64,000 nt of DNA from Puffinus mauretanicus (GCA_023333565.1 JAJKFH010001480.1:1-64000), one strand, 5' to 3'. Shown: positions 33,497-47,800, counted from the stretch's first letter. Numbers and translations are program-made. Notes: a model not told the origin generated them from the letters alone.

Positions 33497-36400
33497 GTAA
33501 GTGACCCACATCTTACAGATAGGATTTAGCTATGCCATCTTCAATATTAATACCTTTGAAGGTATTAATGACTTCTCTGTTTTTAGATCTGGGTGCTCAA
33601 AGAGCAGAGTCTTCTGATAAAGTCAGTTTTATTGCAGATATGATATCTGTTTAAATAACACAGAAAAATATTCTTGTATCACCAAAACTTTGCCTTTATA
33701 TATTTTGTTAAAATGGTGAACGGTGACAAACAAGGACAGAAAGCATTTTGTTCGAGGCATAGATGTTCAGTGTGTGTTACTAGGGAGTGTAAATTAGTAC
33801 CAGGAACAGGTGTGACTCCATTCTAGAACTCGTGTCTAAGTTATAAGCACCATTTACATTGCCTTCTAGTAACCAACGTTTTTACCTCTTTAGGACACTT
33901 TGTAAGACTAAGCTTATCAGAAATTATTTCTTGTCTAAATGTCTGAATAATTTAGTTTAGGTCTCTGAATATGAAATATTTTGTTCCGTAAACTGCCAGA
34001 AAGTTTGCAGTTGACTTGTAGATCAATTTGAGAACTACAAAATTAAAAATAGATATGAGAAATGTATAGAGCACAAGAATCTACACTTAGCAGATATGGA
34101 TTTTATTCCTTCCTCTGTAACTGACTTGCTGTGTGAACAGTCTTTTCGTCCCTGCACATCTGTTTTATGATGTCCAAAACAAGGTTAACAATACTTTCAG
34201 AAATTACTTCAAGATCCCCAAATGAAAAGGGCTTGATGTTATGTATCAAATCCAGTAGATGAAACTTTTCTCCTGATAAAAAAGGAAGTGCTTATAAAAC
34301 ACTAGACAAGTCATAAGAGGTTTTATTAGGCATCTCATATGAATATAAATAGCATCTCGTTCTATTATGAGAGATGTTCAGCACCCCTGAAAGTCTTTCC
34401 TTTCCGTACTGTATTTGTAAAATGAGACCTTGTGTTAAATCTTAACTTGTACAGTAATACGTTTTGAAAAAAATTAATGTGTACACAAAACTGAGGTGTA
34501 TTCTGGGATTTGCTGTAAAGAAGCATAATGGACATTGTTCACTCAGTGTCTATTACAGTGGCTTCCCTATGATTTTTTCAACGTCGTTATCTCAAAATCA
34601 ATATAGCAAGCTCACAGGCTCCTCCTGCTGGACATTGGTGTATTTACAGCATATTTTTGGCTTCTACTTGAGTTACCAACATTCCTTTAACTCTGCTATT
34701 CTGATCTCCCCTACAGCTGCAAAAACTTGTTTTTCTGTAATTTTATGTTACTTGAAACACAAGTTTGCTTAAATTCTTTTATACTGTAATATTTTAAATT
34801 TCCTCTACTCTCAGTTTTTCATAAGATTAGATAATTTCTCCCATGGAATGTCTGAGAATGAAACTGCAAGCGTTAGTTTTGCCTCTGTTGTTTCTTCAGC
34901 ATGCTGCCTGAACATTAAGTTTCTAAACCTGCAAGCCGGTGCGCTTTTGTTAAATGTGTGGTTAGTTTGACTGTGTGTAAGGAAAATATTAATATTTTTA
35001 AGGGTAAGCGTGGGTATGTGATTTTTTTTCTTTTTGGTGGGATTGAGATTTTTGGATAGCTGTCTCTAAATAGCATTCAAAATTTAAATATCCATCGGCG
35101 TTTTTGGTAGGAATATCTCCTGGCAACGTTTGCTAACTAACTGCAGTGCACTAAAATTCAGCACAGAATATGAAACTTCTATTCTTTTTGTAGATTACAC
35201 AAAGATAATGCCCTGTTGTTACTACAGGTCTCTTACAGGTCTTCTCCTTTTACAAAAAGAAGAGCTATGCTGATGTGGTCCTCTGCTCATAGTGTGAATA
35301 ATCAACTGAAGAACAGCAATGCACTACACAGACTCTTCATACTCATTTCCTATCTTTTTAAAGTTATTTTCTAGTTTGTGACACAGCATTTTCAGCCTAT
35401 TGCCCAAAATGTTGAAAGTGATGCAGATGAAACACGAGACACTACTTGGAGTTGGTCCTGCACTGTCAAGGAAGTTATCCCTAATTCATGTAATAACTAG
35501 CTTAAAGCTATGCCCTCATGTTTCCTGTTTGCACTGTCATTTATTTCACCAAGTAAAAATGGGAATGAGGAAAAAGCAGTGAGGGAAAACAAATGTGAAA
35601 GTAAGGTACTTGTAGAGGTAAATGGGAGAGGGAAAGGAAGCAAGCCAGACTTCAGAGTTTGTCGTCGACTTGGAATTATTTTCACATACTCTTCTTTCCT
35701 GGAAGAATTTTCAATTATGTGGATGGATTTTTTTTGTTTGTTTTAAGTATGTTTGATTTCATACTGGTATTAGCGTGATTCCACAGGCCCTTATGCCAAG
35801 TTTTCACAGTCTGCTCTTTAATATCCTGTTCCTTTTGAAATTCTGTATGTTGCTGCCTCCTCACAGTAGAAAACAAACCAAAGCACTTTCTGTATTGCAA
35901 TGACCTTTTAAAGTGCCGTCAGTATGGGTCAAAAATGCTAATTAAATGACCCAAGATCATCAAAGATGCCTTCGTGAGGCAATTTGGGTTCCCACTGCTC
36001 GTATTTGGTGGCTTAGGGCTTGACTTAAGTCAGGACTGTTGGGATATTAGTGATGTCTTAATATTTGGTGTTTAAGCCACCTTTAAATTGTCTGTTCTGC
36101 AAATTCAATGACTATTTCCAGGCTTATGTTCCAAAATACCAGTTCTAGAGGTCTGTTACCCCAGTAAAAGGTGCTGATTCAAACTTTGAAAGTCTTACAA
36201 TGTTGATGAACTACTATGGTTTCTGTGAGAACAGCCCTCATATGGGCATTATTCATAACATCTTTTATACAATTACCATGTCTTGTGTGTAGAAAGCAGT
36301 GACCTATTGCCACTCTGGTTAGGATGGAAAAACTCTGCCATGTATGAATGGCAAAAAAGTAAATCTGTATTCTTATATCTCTTACTTAAATGGGTGCATC

Positions 36401-37212
36401 AGCCACTTGTAACTTTTCTAGGAAAATATATAGTAACTCTTAAAAGCTTTTCTGCTTACTAAGTTTAAAAGAAACTTTCTTTCTATGTACCTGGTGAAAG
36501 GATTTATAGTCAGTCCATGAGTTTCTTTGAAGTGTAAAGCTTCAGAACGCTCAGTTTACCCACAGAGCTGAGCAAAAGCAGAGAACTTCTTTACAAAACA
36601 ACATTTAAAGGTTAAGGCAGATAAGAATGCACTGTTCACTTTGCAATGAGAGGTCAAATTTTATTCCCTCCAGGGACTGTAGCGATCTAATAATAGGGAG
36701 ACCTACAGACTTGCGACTTCATGATTAATGCTCTCATTTTTCTTAAGGAGAAAATGTCTTTTCTCTAAACTTATCTATTTCCAGAGCTTCTACTAGTTCT
36801 TGAGGACTGAACTGTTGGTGGTTGGATGAATCAATAACACAGCACTAATATAAATCTTGGTCCTATTGGAACGAGAGGGAGTTTTGTCACTGATTTCAGC
36901 ACCGATTTCAGCACAAATGAGACTCTGTGTTGCTTATTTGAAGTGTTTTTCCTTGGATGAGGATTGGCAGATCAATTAGCTAACTGGATGTATGTTTTAA
37001 TTTGTCCCACTTACAGTATACTATGCATTTTAATCACTCATTCTAACCATCTACTTGATTGTAATTTATCTTTGTGTTCATGTATAAGCACTGTTTCTAC
37101 TAAGACTAATGAAAATACTTTTGTCATGGCTGCTAGCTTGATAAGTCTTACACAAGACTTTCTCATTAATCTGAGGGGTTTTTTTGGTGACTACTTTTAT
37201 TGTTTGTTTCAG
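33497..37212. other. FBXO43 5' intron
   Basis: About 3.7 kb of AT-rich sequence without recognised exons or repeats. Confidence 0.55.
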
Positions 37213-38741
37213 AAATAACACTGGTATCTTCATTTACAAAGTCAAAGTGCCAAGCAGAAGATGTCAGACAGTCATTCAGTAATGTTCAATATTCTTAAAA
37301 GAAATAGATTAACATCTCCCAGCAGCAATTTTAAATACTCCAATTTTAAAGACACATGTTGCACTTCAGTATTTTTGGACAGCAGAAGCAATGAGTCAGT
37401 AAAAGATCCTGATGTAGAACATAAAGAAGCACTGAGTGTAACAAGTTTATCATTGCTACAAGAGCATTCTGAGCACATTCATCCAAATGCCCTCTTTCCT
37501 GTGTCATCATCTATTGAAAATGAAATGAATTCTATCTCCTTATCAGAAAGAAGAGAAGCAAATAGAAGTGCAGATTTTTTTGAAACTCCTAAAGTGAGTA
37601 GAAAAGGCTCCTCACTACGCAGGAGGCTGCTTTTATCTAAGACTGTTCCAGCTGGCACAACTGTAGGATGCTGTGAAAGACAAGCCAGTTCTTCAGGAAG
37701 CAGCAGGAAAAAAATATTCTCTTGTGTTTTAAGCTTCGAAGAAAAACTTTCACAAACTGCTTCAGATTCTCCAAAAGATAAAAGTTACAAACCTCTGACA
37801 ACTAGCACTTCAAAAACTGAGGACTCTAATCCTGATTGCCCAAAACGGAGACTTTCTTTTTCACAACAAAGGACTTCTACGCTAGATGAGTCCAAATGTC
37901 AAGACCCCTTATTGCTAGAACCAGAATGTTTATCTCCAATTCAGTGTAAGGGTGTTATTGTTAGTAATGCTAATGAATTCAATGAAAGTGTCCTTTTGAG
38001 TGTTAGTGATGGGTTGCTTAGGACTCCTGCTTACAGTGTGTTATCTGAGGCCAATGAGGGTAAGTTCCTGACTTCTATCAACAATCTTGTAGAGAACATT
38101 AACTTTGAAACATGCGATATAAACTCTCCCCCTGTTAAGCTGGCAAGTTACCTAGATCTTTCAACACCTGAGGATAGTGGATATAATTCACTTCATTTGG
38201 ACAAATCAGGAGACTCATTGTCTGATCATGAGGGATCTTTCCAAGAGTTCTTCCAAAAACGTAAAGAAGGTTCCAAAATTCTGGATAGTAAAAGGAAGAC
38301 AAGAAAACTTGAACGAGTTAGAAGGTTATCCACTCTTCGGGAACAAGGCTCACAGTCAGAGACAGAAGATCATCATGGCAGTCCTTCTACTTCAGCATGT
38401 ATGTTAACAGAAGAAAGAAACTTTGTCAGGAAAGACCATGCATTAGTTTTAGAAGAACAGCCTAGTGGAGACCTAGTTGTAAGTCATGGAGATCTCTCAA
38501 GAACTCCAGCTCTGAAAATAGTTCATGAAATTTGTTTGCAAAGACAACGATCAGACCAAAATCAAATATCAGAGAATATTGATGGAACAGAAATATTTGC
38601 ATTAGAACATGTTCTTGCTGGACTTATTGGCAAGAAAATGGGCCTTGAAAAATTAGATATTTTAACAGAATTAAAATACAGAAATTTAAAACATGTTCTT
38701 GCTATAGTTTTAGATGCTTTGACAGTGGAAAGTCTATGCAG
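37213..38741 (+). CDS. FBXO43: FBXO43 large coding exon
   Basis: Acceptor TTTGTTTCAG, 48 bp of 5' UTR without another ATG, then ATG at 37261. It encodes residues 1-493 and ends two bases into Ser494 with a GTAAGT donor. Confidence 0.94.
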
Positions 38742-41187
38742 GTAAGTACTACTGCTTCCCCCCTTCCCCTCCACAAGGCAAAAACATGTGTTTCTGCAAA
38801 TTAATTAAAATAAATTCTGGAATAGCGGGTGTTGTCAATAGAATTTGTTTTTCTGGGGAAATTAAAAAGTTTTGTCACCATTAACCAAGTGGCTCTTTCT
38901 GTGTAGTTCTAAAAATATATTGTATGGGGGAATTAAAAAACAAACAAACTAAAAGCCAAATATGGGAATTAGTAAACTTAAAACTAAATCATGGTATTTG
39001 TAAATTTTAAAATATATTAAAAATTTCTTTAAGTCTAGAAAGCAATTTCTTCTCATTACAAATTCCCTAATAATTTGTAGTATTCAAAACACATTTTCTA
39101 GATTTTTCCTTGTGTATTTAATTTCCTCAGTTATTTCTAAGCACAAAGATGCTCAAAGAATTTTGCTTCATGAGTAATGTTCTATATTAATTTTTAATCA
39201 ATAGAAACTGCAACTTATTTCAAAGAAATCAAGAGTGCCATTTGTGTTATTAGTTAAAAAGGGAATGGGAGAATAGGTGCAAGTATAAGGGCATGGATGT
39301 TTTTGGAACACAACACAAAAATGTGACTTTAGAAACACATTTGGTAAGTGGCTTATGTGGAAGGAAGAAGCTTATTTGATTTTGTAAGTCAAAGATATGC
39401 TGTGTTATTTACATTGCAATCGTTCTCTAGATTCTATTATTCTATACGATGGTGCATAAGAGTACATGAGATCTGTGTTTCATAACAATATGGTGAACTC
39501 TTGAAGTATATAGCCGTAGTCTGTAAAATGACCAATAGTATATGAAATAATGAAAAATCTTTAAAAGGTAGTCTTACTATCATGGCTTCTGTACTAATTG
39601 ACAAAAATGTGTGATAATTTTTTTCATTCATTTATTCCAGCATTTGGAAAGTAAGCAAAAACTGGCGTGAAATCATTGTACAAGATAAAAGTGCAGATAA
39701 GAGGAGAAAGTTGTACATGAAACACCTGAAAGAAGAAGCTGGGGTAAGGTTCATCTCAAAGGTAATATTTTTTTTCAAGTGTGAAAGAAGACAGGTCAGA
39801 GGAAAGAGGAAACATCTTGTTTACCTTCTACAGAAAGCTAATTGATAGAGACAGTTCCAACATGAGTATGTGAAGGATTCTAACAGGAGAATGTAATTGC
39901 TTTTATCGCTTTTCAACTGTCCACAGTTTGAGTACTAGTCTTTCAACCATATGATACTCTTTTTCCTTTCTTCCCCTCCTCCCCTCCCCCTTCTTGAGAA
40001 TCCTGTAGGATCTCTTCCTTGACTGATTCTGGCTTTGGATCTTAAACCCTGTTCATACCTTTGTGCCATGCTATTCCTCATTTTCAATTTCACTCTAGTC
40101 TGCAGTGCAGTAGTACCCACTCTAGACTACTTCCTGATTATTTTCAGGACTGCTTGTGGCTAAGCTTCTTCATGGTGTACTTGTGAACATCAGAAGGACA
40201 TATAGAAGTTTTTTAAGGGGTATCTGGCTGAAATAAGCATATTAATAGCAGTATAACTTTTTTAGATCCTCCACATGTGTATATACATACACTTCAGTGT
40301 AACCTTGCTTTAATTGTGCCAAACTTATGTTTGCTATATCCATGCTTGCTATTGAGATGTCTCCTAATTCAGAAATGTGAGGACCAGTAGAGAGTGCCAA
40401 AAGACAGTTGGTTTTTTATCCTGCTCATGGGACTTTATTTTTAATGGTTCCTCTCTCTTGTTCCTTTACTAAATATACACATTTAATGAGAGATACATGC
40501 ACTATACATAATTTCCTTTCCTAATGTGTTGTTGCAGAGGGAAAACAAAAAAAAAAAACACCAAAACACAGCTGCAAATCCAAAATGAAATAAAACCCTG
40601 ATTTGCTTCCTTTTGTGTTTTTTTTTTTCTCTCCTTTCTTTATAATTATAAACTTTAACAGGAATATTTCTTGAAAGCTGAAGATGCTGCCACACGACTT
40701 AATGTTCTCAATAGATCTGCTCTAAGGCCTGTTCAAGCTCAAGCCAGAACTCCTGTAGTACAAACACCACCTTCATACACTGAACTTACACCCAGGAGAT
40801 GCAATTCTGCTCCCCATTCAACTAGTAGACAGGAAGAATACATAAAGGTAGGTAGCTAAGAAACTCTTTACTTTCAGTTTTTAGAAAATTTTCATTTACA
40901 AGAACTAAGTAGCTCTTCTTTCCCTCCTCTTGCTACAGGTTGCTAAAACTCTGTTCACTGATGAAGCTCTAAAACCCTGTCCAAGATGTCAATATCCTGC
41001 TAAATATCAATTGGTAAAGAAACGGGGACTATGTAGCAGAGAGACATGTGCATTTGAGTTCTGTATTTTATGTCTGCATGCTTTCCATGGGTCAAAAGAA
41101 TGTAATAGTTTATCTGCCAAATGGAAGAACAAAAAAGATGCTCCTCCAGGAAGTGCCCAAAGCAAAAGAAATTTAAAAAGACTCTAA
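37261..41187 (+). CDS. FBXO43: FBXO43 (EMI2/ERP1), APC/C inhibitor of meiosis
   Basis: FBXO43 holds eggs at metaphase II by inhibiting the anaphase-promoting complex and also acts in male meiosis (family knowledge). Four coding exons, 37261-38741, 39641-39743, 40662-40847 and 40939-41187, join in frame to 672 aa; the human protein is about 708. Visible parts: a long Ser-rich N-terminal half; a Polo/SCF-type phosphodegron DSGYNS (305-310); RVRRLST (352-358), matching a p90Rsk consensus like the Rsk sites of frog Emi2; a divergent F-box at about 445-525; an RSALRPV D-box-like motif in exon 4; a zinc-binding region starting CPRC (604-607) with SRETC, CILC and a final Cys/His cluster; and the C-terminal tail KRNLKRL that contacts the APC/C. 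The zinc region and tail are closer to EMI2 than to its paralogue FBXO5, and the neighbours agree. Confidence 0.96.
39641..39743 (+). CDS. FBXO43: FBXO43 coding exon, end of F-box
   Basis: 103 bp encoding [16 protein letters not shown] and more; acceptor TTTATTCCAG, donor GTAAGG. Too short for ORF scanning. Confidence 0.94.
40662..40847 (+). CDS. FBXO43: FBXO43 coding exon, linker with D-box-like motif
   Basis: 62 codons, [20 protein letters not shown] onward; acceptor ACTTTAACAG, donor [14 protein letters not shown] and [13 protein letters not shown] are conserved in the family. Confidence 0.95.
40939..41187 (+). CDS. FBXO43: FBXO43 last coding exon, zinc region and RL tail
   Basis: 82 codons plus TAA. 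Starts [17 protein letters not shown], includes [10 protein letters not shown], and ends QSKRNLKRL. Acceptor CTTGCTACAG. Confidence 0.97.
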   Translation, partial: VAKTLFTDEALKPCPRCQYPAKYQLVKKRGLCSRETCAFEFCILCLHAFHGSKECNSLSAKWKNKKDAPPGSAQSKRNLKRL

Positions 41188-41452
41188 ATTTGTAAGGCAT
41201 GTAAGTCCTTACATTTAATTCCTTTTCCCCTTCTCCTAAATTCCTAATCTTGTTCATATTCTTCCTAAATATACACATTTTGAAAGTCTCATTCAATGTG
41301 TTTTTGCTGACTTATCAAGGTAACTTCTCATGTATATATCTTAATCAATTTAGTATATTTTTGTTTTTGAAAAAAGTGAACATTTTAAAACATTTTGTCT
41401 TGTTTTACCTGTTGTGTAGTAGCTAGGCACTTACTAACATCTTAAATTTTTT

Positions 41453-41458
41453 AATAAA
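41453..41458 (+). terminator. FBXO43: FBXO43 poly(A) signal
   Basis: First AATAAA after the stop codon, giving a 3' UTR of about 290 nt. Further AT-rich sequence follows, so later signals are possible. Confidence 0.65.
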
Positions 41459-44101
41459 GTATCTTAAATGTAGTCCTCAATATCTAGCTTACAGCACCTC
41501 ATAGATGTTTAAAAATGTGATTCTTGTCTTAATGACAAATTAAAGAAAATTATTTTTTTAAAAAAAATCTTTTAAATGGGATTTATTTATTGTTCACTTT
41601 AAATTACAGTAAATGTTTTAAAAATATCTTGAAGTGGGGCACTAGGTACATATGCAAAAAATACTTCTACCTATATAAATGATGATACCTCAAAAGCAAT
41701 ATATTAGTTGTCTGAATTTTATATCAGAATAATTATTTTGTTGTTCTCTTAGCTTCTGTAATGCAAATCAATAGAATAGTAATTTCTAAATCAAGCTGAT
41801 GCTGTGTGGATACTCTATTGTACTGGTTTTTACAGAGTTTTTGTCTTTACCTGAAAACTTCAGGTGATATAGTATATATTCACATATCTAAATATGCTGT
41901 TGCATTACCCTTATTGTTCTGAACTTAACTTTACACTTAGTCTGACTTTACTTCAGCTCCCAGATACTGGATCATCTTCACACTTCTGCTTGAATTAAAG
42001 GATTATCTACTGCTAGAAATCATCCTTTCTCTATCTGTAGATTTAATTAAGGGAATTCACTGATTTTGTTCTTGAACTAAATATGCTGATCCTTTACAGA
42101 AAAATAACTTAATCTGCCTCTCAGACCTCAAATGATTTTTGTAGTGGTTTTTTTGGTTTTTTTTTTGTTTGTTCTTCTTTTTTAAACTCCTAGCAATTGT
42201 AAACAGCTTGAAACACAAGTGACAGAAGTGGACACAGTCCTTGCTCTATAAGATATATCAATTTACCTCTTCAATTGATATTGTTCTACTTGTCCTTTCA
42301 AGGAATTAATTTGTTGCAAGCATCTTGCAGAACACTTGTAGTCAGCTGGTGTTTCTTCTCCACTCTCCCTCTGATTTTGTCCTATGTGTTATATTTGTAA
42401 TGTTGTAATTTTGCTGTATATATTTATAGGTAAGCCTTATCATTGAGCTATTTAAAAAGTAGTCCGATTTTAAAAAAAAGCTTTCAACTAATCAATAAGC
42501 TGTATATTTACTTCTATTAATATTTATTCACATATCCTTTTATTTTTGTTGTCTGAAAATTACAAATAACAACTTCTGAGATTTTTTTTTTTCTTTCCAC
42601 ACAATTTGTGGATGTTTTAAGACAAATGGACCAGGATAATTCACTTCAGGATGTTCTAGAAACATCACTTCCTATTTCTTATCTCTAACTGTTGTGATTT
42701 GTGATTTGTAATTTGGTTAGTACTTTTAGCATACTTGATTTCTGGGATAGTAGCTCCACATAGCATTTGGAAGGAGGAGGAACAACATGGTTAGTAAAAT
42801 GCTATAGAAGTTTTAGTACTAACTTTAACCAAATATGGTATCATTAAAGAAGGGATAAACCCACTATATTGGCCAGAAAATAATGTTTATTGCATGAATA
42901 AATTATCAATATTTCCATTCCATACTTACTTGTATTTGCTCAGCCTTTGCGTTATTCTTGTCTAGGCTTAGAGTGGTAGCACTTGAACTGGAAGACTGAA
43001 AGAGGAGTTTATGTAGAATCTATTCTGAGGGAACAATTGAGGGGAAGGATTTTGGGACAAGCTAGGGAATATAGAGGTACGTGTGTATATAGTTTTGATT
43101 TAGGAAGAATGGCAAGTCATTACAGAGGAGGAGACTGCAAGCAGGAAAATTGCTAAATTATTTGATTTGTTTAATATTTGCATTTCCCTAGTTGTTTGGA
43201 ACTTTAAGTGTTCAAGGTCTACTTAAAAGTTAATTTAGTTCAGAGAACTATTGGATTGATTTCCTTTGAGGAAAAAATTCTGGTAAGAGATGTGTGACCT
43301 TATCCAAAGAGTTGGCTTTTGCTAAAATCTGAATAATTCAGGGAGATTAGGGGTGGTAAATTGGCTCAGGTATAGGCATTATTTGTTTTTAATGGTAGTA
43401 TCTTTGACATCTACAGTGTCCCTCCAACAAGGAGTAGCTTGAGAGGAAAAAATACTTGAACCCTATTTCACAATTTTAAACATTTGTTCCCCTGGTTTGG
43501 CATGTTTAAAACTTTTTTTTTTTTCCTTCTAAATCTGCCTAACAAAAATCTCTTCTTGAATCAAATGTCTCTTAAGTTAGGTCTATCACAATTGTAACTA
43601 TGCTCTGGTGTTTGGGTGAAATGAGTTCTCTGTTGTTGTCCACTGCTACACCAGAGGTGGGGGGAAGTGAGAAAGCCAGACTTCTCATCTATGGGTAATG
43701 TGCCTCTCTGACAGGGTTGGTTTGGTTTTTTGTTGTGTTTGTTTGTTTTTTAATAAAATGAACTTTATGCCTTGACATAAGAGAGAAATAAAATAGTGAT
43801 ATAATCATGTGTGGGTAAAGGATAACATATCTAATAGAACACAGGGTATGTTATAGTTATCTAATAGCCTCTGATAGTTTGGGTGAAAGGAATCAAAATT
43901 CTTTCATGATACTTGATTGCATTATTGACAGAAATGAAGTCTTTGGGGTAGGAGAGTGGAAGTAACTTTTTTTGAGTCCTTGTTAGTATTCTTTTTTCTG
44001 TGTACTGTATCCCTTAATTAGTCTCCATGAGATACCACTAAGTTATATGAGTCTGGACTTGAATGAAACAGAAAAGGAGAATATAGGTTCCTACTTCGTT
44101 T

Positions 44102-44223
44102 AAACAAAAAAACCAAACCAAAACAAACCCCAAAACCACCACCACCCCACAACCAAAAAAACATCCACTCCACTCCCCCACCCCCACCCCCACAAAAACC
44201 AAAAAACCCAAACAAAAACAACA
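44102..44223. repeat. A/C-only low-complexity run
   Basis: Nearly pure A and C on the plus strand, including three consecutive CCCCCA-type units at about 44175-44192; the minus strand is G-rich there. Confidence 0.85.
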
Positions 44224-44775
44224 GCCCATGAGTGTCAGGGAGTCTAGGGATTCACGTCTAGCATCTTTCTTTTTCTACTGGGCAGAATTAATTCTCAGAG
44301 ATCTGAGGTCAGGTACTAACACTTCTAGCTAGCACAGAGAAGAAGGATGCAAAAGTGGTCCTTGGGTAGAAATGATAATGGTCAAGAGTTTCCTAAAATA
44401 TCCTGCCCATGATTATTCTCCAGCTCAAGAATTTTTCTTACAATTGACAACATATTGTTGGAAAGGGAGGAGTGAATTGTCTTTCACTCTGGAAGATGGG
44501 GAGAATGAGATTAATGTTCAAGATAATATTGGGTTTATTTGCTGCTGAAAACCTTATTTTGCAATCCCTATTTCCCCTCAGACAGGCATGATCTATAGTG
44601 GAAGGAGTGATATTGCCTACAAAGGATGCCCAGGGAATGCGTTTAGATTTGTGAAGGTGATAGTTTGAACCAGAGCTGTGGGTTTAAATTCTAAAAAAAA
44701 ATTCTTAGAAGTAACCTTTTGCTGCTGACAGATGTTGCTGCAAGAATTGTACTTCATAAATCTTTTTTTTTGGAG

Positions 44776-44863
44776 CAGTAACCATAAACCTCAAGTGGTC
44801 CGTGAGAAGGAAATTGGATCAGCAACCATAAACCTCAAGTGGTCCGTGAGAAGGAAATTGAAA
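44776..44863. repeat. 44-bp tandem duplication
   Basis: Two adjacent copies of a 44-bp unit containing ACCATAAACCTCAAGTGGTC differ at a single early base (CAGTAACC against CAGCAACC) and at the last bases. Near identity means it is recent. Confidence 0.92.
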
Positions 44864-47800
44864 TTACTTAAGTCTCTGATCATTCTTTCCTTGGTGACAA
44901 GTATGGAAGAGCTTAGACAAAAAATTGTTATAAATCTTTTGAATTGTTCATAGCATAGAGAATATTAGTATGTTCTATCACTAACTGGCTAAAAATGATA
45001 AAAAATATTTGTTCGTTAAATTAAGGAGCCCATCAATATCTGTCAGATTATTTTCCTATTCCATATATTGATATATTCATTAGTATCCCTTAGGCAATTT
45101 AGGCCATTTAGGTTAATTTTAATACAAGAAGTAATTCCTTTTCTTTCTGTTTTCATAGGCACATGAAGAAATACAGGAGTGTCAGATTAGAAAGGGACTC
45201 CTGGAGTCTAGTGCCAACTCTTATGTCAACTCATCAAGTTCTGTCTTAAAACTGCATAGACTGTCTCATGACCTTTACATTGGAGACCTATTCCAGATTG
45301 CTCTACTATTCAGTTAACCAGTTGCCTTTTTTTTCAGCATTGCTATTAAAATAGCTATTTTATACATCTGTTCCTCCTCTTAAACTTTTTTCCCCAATGT
45401 TATGATTCTGTAGTATAAATACCCTCTCACTCTTTATTTCATTGACAAAAAACTCTGAACTTAGTCTCATCTCTTAGATACAACTCTGTTTCTTGGATTG
45501 TCTTAACGACTCTTCACTGTTTCCATTGGAATCTATTCTTTGAATCTATGCAACTGGTATTCCAGGTAAAACCTCCTTGAATAATATTAGGGCTTTCTTT
45601 TCTCTACCAGAAATACTTTGACCAATGCATACCAAGATTAGCATTTCTTATATATGTCTTCTGCTCACTTGCAGTTTAGTCACTCCCACATTCTTCTCTC
45701 ACAAATTTTGAAAAGATCCCAATTTTTTTACTGAACCATGAATTACTGATCCCATAAATTTTTACTGAACCATAAGTGCATAACCTCATACTTTGTACTA
45801 CTAAGCTTCAGGCTTTTTTTTCTCTACTTCAGTCTCATGGTGATTTAGTATTTGGTGTGATTATGTTATATTTCTGTAAGTGCAAATTCTTTGTCTGTAG
45901 TGAATCTTATCGGATTTTTTGATGCAAAACATCTAGCAGATTCTGTTATCACTTGTCAGATGCCCCAACAAAATCTGACTGCTTCTTGGGAATGATGTGT
46001 TTATTTTTAGTTTAAAAAAAAAAACAACAAAGCTTGCTTTTACTTTCTGACTTTCTGAGCTCTGATTAGTTGAAATTCTCATTACAAAAAGACTTAACAC
46101 ATTTTTTTCCTCTTAACTTTGACAAGCCTCTGCACAGTGTTAGAAACTGCCCAAACTTGTCAGAAGCCTAAATGCTAGTAAGGCCTTATTGAGCTGGGTG
46201 CTAATGGATGAGTAGTAAAGAAACCAACTCTTCAGCTGAAAATATGGATGGCATGGCGTTCTCAACGAACTCAAACACTGATGTTGAATACTAGAAGCTT
46301 CATATAAAAATAGATCTCTGACTTGGAGACTGGAGTTCATGTGTTAAAAGTCCCTCTAATTTTTCCCCTCTGCATTCTAAAACTCATTCTGAAAACAGTT
46401 CTGGAAGGGTTGTTGTGTCTTAATGCTGTAGGTACGTTCAATCTCTGGCGAATGGGATGTGGAAACTCTGCCTATATTTCAGCTGCTTCTTTTCAGTCCT
46501 GAATCACAGTGAAAACCTATTTCCGTAAGCTGTTTAAACTTAGACATTGTGTCATGAGTAGAACCAGCTGAAGTGGTAGGAGGATAGTAACTTCTGGCAA
46601 AAGAGGGACAGCTAGCTGGGAAGCAATAGTACCCTAGATAAATATAGTAACACTTGCTATAAGTTATCATTTGGAGCTGCAAGGTTATTGCAGAATTAGT
46701 CAGCAGTTGTGCAGTGGTCTTCCACTTTAGCAAAAATGTTAATTATCATCCTAAAGTGCTGCTATTGCCTAAATGGAGGACTCCTATCTCATGTTCACTG
46801 AGTAGAGACTAAAGTTCCTTAAGTACTGAATTGCATGTAATACGTTATTTGAGGCCTGAAGAACATGTCTCCTAGAAATGCCTTGTTCTGCCAGGACTCA
46901 GTAGCTCAGTACCTAGCCTATATGTAGATCATTGGGATACAAAATGAAGTTTTCCTCTGGTATGAATCCATAACATTTTCCTGGTGCACGTTTCGATAAT
47001 TAGATGCTACACAGATTGTGGCAATAGCAACATCTTTGGCTTTTAAACATGAATTTTGGTTGTGTTGAGAACGTTCTCACATCTTTGGAAAAATTTTATA
47101 CAAAAGAAGCTCTCCCACAAAATATTGGAATTTCAAGTTCAATTTTCCTTTATCCTTTTCCCATTGTGTACTCTGTGGAATACAAAAATTATTACTGGGA
47201 TGCAGTTAATTCTCCAGCCTTGCTGTTGGAAGTGTTTCTGTCAAGAAATTGTTCCAAGACTCTGTATCCCAAAGGGGCACAGTAAGAGGGAGCATGATTT
47301 TTTGCCAAGGGTGAGATACGGGTCCTGTTTTCTGCTCCAAACAGAAATGGTCACTGGTGCAGTGTTTAAGTTCCTGTTCTGGACTTTTTCCTTGGTTTAA
47401 ATAATTGTCATAGAGTAGTCCAGGGAGATGTCATACAACACAGAATGGATAACAAGAAAACAAACTAATTCTTGAAATGCTTTGCTCAATTAACTAACTA
47501 AAATGTGAAATTATCTTAAGGGTTGAACTGCTCTCATTACTGGAAATAGTCCTTGATTTCAAATGCATACATTCTGTTGATAAAAATATGTTACCACAAG
47601 GGGGCACCAAAGATTTTTCTTACAGAACAGAACTTTTGTTGTTTTTCTTGCTTTAACCCTTACACACTAACTCAACGTCACAAATGCAAAATGTTTTGAA
47701 TAGCTTAAAGCAAGGGTGGCCATAATTCCTGCCCCCAGGAGCTGCAAACCAAAATCTTCAAGAGAAGAGTGGCATCCTAGGAAGCAATTCAGATGGTATT

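Noticed and set aside
37261..41187. Identification as FBXO5 (EMI1) instead of FBXO43
   Set aside because: The zinc region ([14 protein letters not shown]) and the KRNLKRL tail fit EMI2 better, and POLR2K, SPAG1 and RGS22 are the known neighbours of FBXO43, not FBXO5.
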